Positions 40,676 through 45,364 of a stretch of DNA of 45,364 bases are shown here, piece after piece. Each line of letters opens with the position of its first letter. Position 1 is the stretch's first letter. The notes below the pieces were generated by a model, which searched no databases, had not been told where the DNA came from, and saw nothing but the letters and a program-made list of their open reading frames with translations. The position numbers were made by a program, and so were the translations under genes. Source of the stretch: Flavobacterium franklandianum (GTDB taxonomy: Bacteria > Bacteroidota > Bacteroidia > Flavobacteriales > Flavobacteriaceae); the NCBI RefSeq assembly GCF_007097365.1, contig NZ_VJZR01000018.1:1-45364 (forward strand), in the 5' to 3' direction.

Positions 40676-41812
40676 ATGAAAAAAGTACTTTTTATAGATC
40701 GCGACGGAACAATGGTTTTAGAACCGAATGATTATCAATTGGACAGTTTCGAAAAATTGGAATTCTATCCAAAAGCTTTTCAATATCTAGGAAAAATAGC
40801 TGCCGAATTGGATTTCGAATTGGTTATGGTAACCAATCAAGACGGTTTAGGAACCGATTCACATCCGGAAGCCAACTTTTGGCCCGTGCATAATTTGGTA
40901 ATGAAAGCTTTCGAAAATGAAGGAGTTGTTTTCAGCGAAGTGCTGATTGACAAAACATTTCCGCACGAAAATGCACCAACGCGCAAACCTGCACTAGGTT
41001 TGTTGACAAAATACATTGATAATCCGGAGTATGATTTAACAAATTCATTCGTAATAGGTGATAGAATAACAGATGTTGAATTAGCCAAAAATTTAGGTTC
41101 AAAAGCGATTTTTATCAATACGGACGAAGAATTGGGCGGTGATGAGATTGCTTCAAAAAGAGAGGAATTAGATTCTGTTATAGCTTTACAAACTACAGAT
41201 TGGAAAGTAATTTATGAGTTTTTGAAATTAGAAGAACGCTCCGCTTCAATAAAAAGAAAAACAAATGAAACGGATATTTACATCAACGTAAACCTTGATG
41301 GAACGGGTAAAAGCAAAATCGAAACTGGAATTGCTTTTTTTGATCACATGCTCGACCAAATCGCGCGTCACGGACAAATGGACTTAGAAATCATCGTAAA
41401 AGGTGATTTAGAAGTCGATGAACACCACACGATTGAAGATACGGCAATTGCTTTAGGAGAAGTTTTTGCCAAAGCATTGGGAAATAAATTAGGAATAGAG
41501 CGTTACGGTTTTTGTTTGCCAATGGATGATTGTTTGTCACAAGTAGCTATTGATTTTGGCGGTAGAAACTGGTTGGTTTGGGAAACCGAATTCAAACGTG
41601 AAATGGTGGGCAAAATGCCAACAGAAATGTTCTATCATTTCTTCAAATCCTTTTCGGATGGAGCCAAAGCCAACATCAACATCAAAGCCGAAGGAACGAA
41701 CGAACACCACAAAATAGAAGCCATTTTTAAGGCTTTCGCCAAAGCGATAAAAGTAGCCGTTAAACGTGACACAGAGAAAATGATTTTACCAAGTACGAAA
41801 GGGATGCTGTAA
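40676..41812 (+). CDS. hisB: Bifunctional histidinol-phosphatase / imidazoleglycerol-phosphate dehydratase
   Basis: Fused enzyme of 378 residues. The N-terminal HAD phosphatase (about 1-165) has FIDRDGTM with the catalytic Asp pair, and VTNQDG, RKPALG and [16 protein letters not shown] further on. The C-terminal IGP dehydratase (about 190-378) shows [28 protein letters not shown] and the second [19 protein letters not shown], with the His-rich metal sites. The fused form is known from proteobacteria and some Bacteroidota. Confidence 0.97.
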   Translation: MKKVLFIDRDGTMVLEPNDYQLDSFEKLEFYPKAFQYLGKIAAELDFELVMVTNQDGLGTDSHPEANFWPVHNLVMKAFENEGVVFSEVLIDKTFPHENAPTRKPALGLLTKYIDNPEYDLTNSFVIGDRITDVELAKNLGSKAIFINTDEELGGDEIASKREELDSVIALQTTDWKVIYEFLKLEERSASIKRKTNETDIYINVNLDGTGKSKIETGIAFFDHMLDQIARHGQMDLEIIVKGDLEVDEHHTIEDTAIALGEVFAKALGNKLGIERYGFCLPMDDCLSQVAIDFGGRNWLVWETEFKREMVGKMPTEMFYHFFKSFSDGAKANINIKAEGTNEHHKIEAIFKAFAKAIKVAVKRDTEKMILPSTKGML

Positions 41813-41850
41813 AATAAAGTGGGAAGTTCGAAGTGGGAAGTTCGAAACTT

Positions 41851-41878
41851 CTGACTTCTAACTTCTGACTTCTAACTT
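41851..41878. repeat. Heptamer repeats between hisB and hisH
   Basis: Four tandem heptamers alternate CTGACTT and CTAACTT at 41851-41878. Just before them AAGTTCGAA-type inverted copies occur (41824-41850). hisH starts 7 bases after the array. Confidence 0.75.
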
Positions 41879-41884
41879 AAAATA

Positions 41885-42466
41885 ATGAAAATAGTAATCA
41901 TAAATTACGGAGCAGGAAACATTCAAAGCATTATGTTCGCCATCGAAAGATTGGGCTACAAAGCGGTTTTGAGCAACAATCCTGACGAAATAAAAGCTGC
42001 CGACAAAGTGATTTTTCCTGGAGTGGGAGAGGCGAGTTATGCTATGAAAATGCTTCAAGAAAGCGGTTTGGATACTTTGATTCCAACGTTGAAACAACCC
42101 GTTTTCGGGATTTGTTTGGGAATGCAGTTGATGTGTAACTATTCAGAAGAAGGAAATACCATAGGATTGGGGATTTTTGATGTTGATGTTGTAAAATTCA
42201 CTTCAAAAGTGAAAGTGCCACAAATGGGCTGGAACAACATTTACAATCTCAAATCGGATTTATTCAAAGGAATTGCTGAGAATGAATATATGTATTTAGT
42301 GCATAGTTTTTACGCTCCAATTTGTACCGAAACGATTGCTACTACCAATTACGAGCTAGAATATTCCTCTGCTTTAGAAAATGATAATTTCTATGGAACG
42401 CAATTTCACCCTGAGAAAAGCGGTGATGTGGGAGAACAAATCCTTGGAAACTTTTTAAAACTTTAA
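41885..42466 (+). CDS. hisH: Imidazole glycerol phosphate synthase, glutamine amidotransferase subunit
   Basis: Glutaminase subunit of 193 residues that supplies ammonia to HisF. The nucleophile lies in PVFGICLGMQLM (Cys near residue 79), and the triad His and Glu are in GTQFHPEKS near the C-terminus. VIINYGAGNIQSI starts the fold. It is separated from its partner hisF by hisA and the four-helix-bundle gene. Confidence 0.96.
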   Translation: MKIVIINYGAGNIQSIMFAIERLGYKAVLSNNPDEIKAADKVIFPGVGEASYAMKMLQESGLDTLIPTLKQPVFGICLGMQLMCNYSEEGNTIGLGIFDVDVVKFTSKVKVPQMGWNNIYNLKSDLFKGIAENEYMYLVHSFYAPICTETIATTNYELEYSSALENDNFYGTQFHPEKSGDVGEQILGNFLKL

Positions 42467-42515
42467 AATTTCAATGGCAATGGCAATTTCAATGGCAAAA
42501 ATTAATCTTAAACTA

Positions 42516-42599
42516 CTAACCTCTAACCTCTAACCTCTAACCTCTAACCTCTAACCTCTAACCTCTAACCTCTAACTTCTAACTTCTAACTTCTAACTT
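42516..42599. repeat. Twelve tandem heptamers between hisH and hisA
   Basis: Eight perfect CTAACCT units (42516-42571) are followed by four perfect CTAACTT units (42572-42599), 84 bases in all. The array ends 4 bases before the hisA ATG, so it fills the ribosome-entry region. It is the longest such array in the window. Confidence 0.9.
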
Positions 42600-42603
42600 G
42601 ACA

Positions 42604-43329
42604 ATGAGAATAATACCTGCAATAGACATCATCGACGGAAAATGTGTTCGCTTGTCGAAAGGCGATTACAATACTAAAATTATATACAATGAAAACCCGC
42701 TAGAAGTGGCGAAATCATTTGAAGCACACGGAATCGAATATTTGCATTTGGTGGATTTGGATGGAGCAAAATCGAGTAAAATTGTCAATTACAAAATATT
42801 GGAACAAATTGCTTCTCAAACCAAATTGAAAATTGATTTTGGTGGAGGATTAAAGTCCGATGCCGATTTAAAAATCGCTTTCGAAAGTGGTGCAAACCAA
42901 ATCACGGGAGGAAGTATCGCCGTAAAAAACAGGGCGATTTTCGAAAAATGGATTGCTGAATACGGTGCTGACAAAATCATTTTGGGAGCGGATGCCAACA
43001 ATGAAAAGGTAGCCGTTTCAGGCTGGCTGGAAGATTCTGATGAAGATTTGGTTCCCTTTATACAAGAGTATCAAAACAAAGGGATTCAGTACGTAATTTG
43101 CACCGATATTGCCAAAGACGGAATGCTGGAAGGGCCAAGTTTTGATTTATATGCCAAGATTTTGGCAGAAGCCAAAGGAATTAAATTGATCGCTTCTGGA
43201 GGAATTTCTACTTTTGAGGAATTGCCAAAATTAGCCGAATTGGGTTGCGAAGGAACAATAATCGGCAAAGCGATTTACGAAGGAAGAATTTCGTTGAAAC
43301 AATTGGAAAATTATATAATTCAAGGTTAG
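42604..43329 (+). CDS. hisA: ProFAR isomerase
   Basis: TIM-barrel enzyme of 241 residues that isomerises the ProFAR intermediate of histidine synthesis. The ATG at 42604 gives the normal start [22 protein letters not shown]; a TTG six bases earlier lies in the heptamer array. [32 protein letters not shown] and IASGGIS are family phosphate-binding and catalytic motifs. The spacer upstream is the heptamer array. Confidence 0.95.
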   Translation: MRIIPAIDIIDGKCVRLSKGDYNTKIIYNENPLEVAKSFEAHGIEYLHLVDLDGAKSSKIVNYKILEQIASQTKLKIDFGGGLKSDADLKIAFESGANQITGGSIAVKNRAIFEKWIAEYGADKIILGADANNEKVAVSGWLEDSDEDLVPFIQEYQNKGIQYVICTDIAKDGMLEGPSFDLYAKILAEAKGIKLIASGGISTFEELPKLAELGCEGTIIGKAIYEGRISLKQLENYIIQG

Positions 43330-43440
43330 AGGTCAGAAGTTAGAGGTCAGAAGTTGTTGGGATAGAAAATCATCACTTCAAATTTCTAACCTCTTACTTC
43401 AAATTTATTTCTAACTTCGTATTTCTAATCTCTAACTTTT
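43325..43440. repeat. Inverted and degenerate heptamers between hisA and the four-helix-bundle gene
   Basis: GTTAGAG and GTCAGAA units alternate at 43325-43352, the reverse complement of the CTAAC-type heptamers. Degenerate forward copies fill 43385-43440. The sense of the first block is opposite to the array after the next gene. Confidence 0.75.
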
Positions 43441-43452
43441 AATTGAATTTCT

Positions 43453-43818
43453 ATGGCTCAAGATTTAAAGACAAGAACTAAAAAATTCGCTATTGATTGT
43501 GGAAAACTATGCAGAAATTTTCCTCATTCCAGAGAATATAATGCTTACGTTAATCAATTGATAAGATGTTCGAGTTCAGTTGGTGCAAATTACAGAGCTT
43601 CGCAAAGAGGGAAATCTACGGCGGATTTTATCAATAAATTAAAAATAGTTGAAGAAGAAGCTGATGAAAGCCATTTTTTTATTGAAATTTTGTTGGAACT
43701 ATATGATTTGGGCGATGAAAATGTAAAAAATGAAATGATACGATTATGCAAAGAAGCGAATGAATTGGTTGCAATAATAGTAGCTTCGATAAACACGGCA
43801 AAAAGTAAATTAAAGTGA
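43453..43818 (+). CDS. Four-helix-bundle protein (23S rRNA intervening-sequence type)
   Basis: Protein of 121 residues, all helical. The central LIRCSSSVGANYRASQRGKSTADFINKLKIVEEEADES and LLELYDLG are signatures of the S23/IVS-type four-helix bundle family (TIGR02436 type). These proteins are known from intervening sequences in bacterial 23S rRNA and have no settled function; related folds serve retroelements (Avd). It sits between hisA and hisF, where it has no known metabolic role, and is bracketed by heptamer repeats. It is likely a mobile or passenger gene. Confidence 0.88.
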   Translation: MAQDLKTRTKKFAIDCGKLCRNFPHSREYNAYVNQLIRCSSSVGANYRASQRGKSTADFINKLKIVEEEADESHFFIEILLELYDLGDENVKNEMIRLCKEANELVAIIVASINTAKSKLK

Positions 43819-43846
43819 TTTTTTCTTGGTTATGAACTTCTAAATT

Positions 43847-43867
43847 CTAACCTCTAACCTCTAACTT
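43847..43867. repeat. Heptamers before hisF
   Basis: Three tandem units, CTAACCT, CTAACCT, CTAACTT. They are inverted relative to the block at 43325-43352: CTAACCTCTAACTT (43854-43867) pairs with AAGTTAGAGGTCAG (43337-43350) with one mismatch. hisF starts 6 bases later. Confidence 0.8.
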
Positions 43868-43873
43868 TTAATA

Positions 43874-44629
43874 ATGTTAACAAAAAGAATAATCCCTTGT
43901 CTCGACATCAAAAACGGACGAACCGTAAAAGGAATCAATTTCGTAGATTTGCGAGATGCAGGCGATCCTGTGGAACTAGCCAAAATCTATTCGGATGAAG
44001 GTGCGGACGAATTGGTTTTCCTGGATATTTCGGCAACAGAAGAGCGTAGAAGCACTTTATTAGATTTAGTTCGAAAAGTCGCTGCAACTATCAATATTCC
44101 GTTTACCGTTGGTGGAGGAATTTCAACGGTTGAAGATGTGGAAGCTTTATTACATAACGGAGCTGATAAAGTGTCTATCAATTCATCAGCGGTAAAAAAT
44201 CCACAGTTGATTAATGATTTGGCACAAAAATTTGGCAGCCAATGTGTGGTTGTCGCGATAGATGCAAAGCAAATTGATGGAGAATGGATCGTACATTTGG
44301 TAGGAGGAAAGGTAGCTACTGAGATTCGATTGTTTGATTGGGCTAAGGAAGTGGAGGAACGTGGTGCGGGAGAAATCTTGTTTACTTCAATGAATCACGA
44401 TGGAACCAAAAATGGTTTTGCAAACGAAGCTTTGGCAAAATTGTCCGAATTAGTAAATATTCCGATAATTGCTTCGGGTGGAGCAGGAAATATACAACAT
44501 TTTGTTGATACCTTTGTCGAAGGAAAAGCCGATGCAGCATTGGCGGCAAGCGTATTTCATTTCAAGGAAATTGAAATCAAAACATTGAAAAGAGAACTTA
44601 AAAATAATAATATTGAAGTTCGGATTTAG
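43874..44629 (+). CDS. hisF: Imidazole glycerol phosphate synthase, cyclase subunit
   Basis: TIM-barrel cyclase of 251 residues that forms imidazole glycerol phosphate and AICAR with ammonia from HisH. Opening [19 protein letters not shown] has the catalytic Asp; [30 protein letters not shown] with the second catalytic Asp, and IIASGGAGN follow. It is 55 bases after the four-helix-bundle gene and 44 bases before hisIE. Confidence 0.97.
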   Translation: MLTKRIIPCLDIKNGRTVKGINFVDLRDAGDPVELAKIYSDEGADELVFLDISATEERRSTLLDLVRKVAATINIPFTVGGGISTVEDVEALLHNGADKVSINSSAVKNPQLINDLAQKFGSQCVVVAIDAKQIDGEWIVHLVGGKVATEIRLFDWAKEVEERGAGEILFTSMNHDGTKNGFANEALAKLSELVNIPIIASGGAGNIQHFVDTFVEGKADAALAASVFHFKEIEIKTLKRELKNNNIEVRI

Positions 44630-44673
44630 TTTTACTTTAAGACATTCGACTTTACAACTTTAGACTTAAAAAA

Positions 44674-45273
44674 ATGGAAATAGATTTTTCAAGATTAGCA
44701 CACGGATTAATTCCGGCCATCATTCAGGATAGTGAAACTAAAAATGTTTTGATGTTGGGCTATATGAACAAGGAAGCCTATCAAAAAACTGTTGAAACAG
44801 GAAAAGTAACTTTTTACAGCCGTTCTAAGCAAAGACTTTGGACAAAAGGCGAGGAAAGTGGTAACTTTTTGAATTTGGTTGACATCAAGAATGATTGTGA
44901 TGAAGATTCGCTTTTAATTCAAGTAAAACCAGTTGGTCCAACTTGTCATACTGGTGCTGATACGTGTTGGCAAACAGAAAACAAATCGGATTTTGGATTT
45001 ATTTCAACTTTAGAAAACACGATTAAAACGCGTAGAGAAAATGCGGATTCCGAGAAAAGTTATGTTGCCTCTTTATTCGAAAAAGGGATTAATAAAATTG
45101 CTCAAAAAGTAGGAGAAGAAGCGGTGGAAGTAGTAATTGAAGCCAAAGACGACAACGATCATTTGTTTTTGGATGAAAGTGCCGATTTACTTTTTCATTA
45201 TTTGATTCTTTTGCAAGCCAAAGGATTTGAGTTGAACGATGTTGTAACTGTTTTAAAAGGTCGCCAGAAGTAA
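44674..45273 (+). CDS. hisIE: Bifunctional phosphoribosyl-AMP cyclohydrolase / phosphoribosyl-ATP pyrophosphatase
   Basis: Fused enzyme of 199 residues for steps 2 and 3 of histidine synthesis. The HisI half (about 1-110) has MLGYMNKEA, FYSRSKQRLWTKGEESGNFL, DCDEDSLLIQV and PTCHTGADTCW with zinc-binding Cys and His. The HisE half (about 115-199) has LFEKGINKIAQKVGEEAVEVVIEA. It is the last gene of the his operon in the window. Confidence 0.96.
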   Translation: MEIDFSRLAHGLIPAIIQDSETKNVLMLGYMNKEAYQKTVETGKVTFYSRSKQRLWTKGEESGNFLNLVDIKNDCDEDSLLIQVKPVGPTCHTGADTCWQTENKSDFGFISTLENTIKTRRENADSEKSYVASLFEKGINKIAQKVGEEAVEVVIEAKDDNDHLFLDESADLLFHYLILLQAKGFELNDVVTVLKGRQK

Positions 45274-45306
45274 ACTTATTTTTACTAAATTTTAATCAAA
45301 AGAATT

Positions 45307-45327
45307 CCTCGAGGCTCTGCCTCGGGG
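45307..45327. repeat. REP-like hairpin, copy 2
   Basis: Identical to 44-64 in sequence and orientation: a 9-bp stem with loop TCT. It lies 33 bases after the hisIE stop and may end the operon transcript. Confidence 0.6.
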
Positions 45328-45364
45328 TCATAAGTAAAAAAGATTAGTACATTTGTTTGATGAG

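Noticed and set aside
42516..42599. Possible CRISPR-like array
   Set aside because: The units are contiguous 7-mers without spacers and no cas genes are present.
44..45327. Composite transposon or island bounded by the terminal hairpins
   Set aside because: The hairpins are in direct orientation, only 21 bases long, without transposase or integrase, and enclose core genes such as hisG-hisIE and pckA.

Overview
The window is AT-rich and looks like the chromosome of a Flavobacterium-like member of the Bacteroidota. Evidence: promoters of the Bacteroidetes type (TTG, about 20 bases, TAnnTTTG), few Shine-Dalgarno sequences, families typical of Flavobacteriia (LETM1-related protein, DUF2490, DUF4202, a fused nitrate reductase), and many short palindromic intergenic repeats. 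No rRNA, tRNA or CRISPR array was seen.

Layout. (1) 126-4454: oxidative-stress and housekeeping genes: OxyR divergent from Dps, a beta carbonic anhydrase, a LETM1-related protein and a lipoprotein Cu-Zn superoxide dismutase. (2) 4861-6448: a DUF2490 protein, the C-terminal stump of a MmeI-like restriction-modification enzyme, and a coupled small ORF of unknown function. (3) 6824-29892: a large nitrate and nitrite assimilation island. It holds nirB, nirD, a DUF4202 gene, a NarX/NarQ-like sensor kinase with its NarL-like regulator, and narK. On the opposite strand follow an outer-membrane porin and a nitrate ABC importer (binding protein, permease, ATPase). Then come a Crp/Fnr regulator, a nitrate reductase fused to its own reductase module, a rubredoxin protein, a thioesterase and the siroheme methyltransferase gene cobA. 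A type II restriction-modification pair (Eco47II-like nuclease and C5-methyltransferase) sits between narK and the importer operon. (4) 30519-34993: an Omp85-like outer-membrane protein, and an AspT-family exchanger with a ThrE-family exporter. (5) 35224-36864: pckA. (6) 37039-45273: a full histidine operon, hisL-hisG-hisD-hisC-hisB-hisH-hisA-(four-helix-bundle gene)-hisF-hisIE, preceded by a leader peptide with five His codons and an attenuator.

How it works together. Nitrate crosses the outer membrane (probably through the porin) and the inner membrane (ABC importer or NarK), is reduced to nitrite by the fused nitrate reductase, and nitrite is reduced to ammonium by NirBD, whose siroheme depends on CobA. 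A recurring 16-bp dyad, TA(A/C)GTA-N4-TAC(T/G)TA, lies before nirB, narK, the porin-importer operon, nas and cobA, with related half-sites before the regulator gene. In two promoters the half-sites repeat at 10-bp steps. This marks a common regulon, likely controlled by the NarL-like regulator or by the Crp/Fnr protein.

The most notable items are the classical-looking his attenuator, the shared nitrate-regulon dyad, the fused nitrate reductase beside a rubredoxin protein with a sulfite-reductase-like body, the heptamer tandem repeats that fill his-operon spacers and bracket an rRNA-intervening-sequence-type protein gene, paired palindromic operators between pckA and thrE, and several dispersed palindromic elements.
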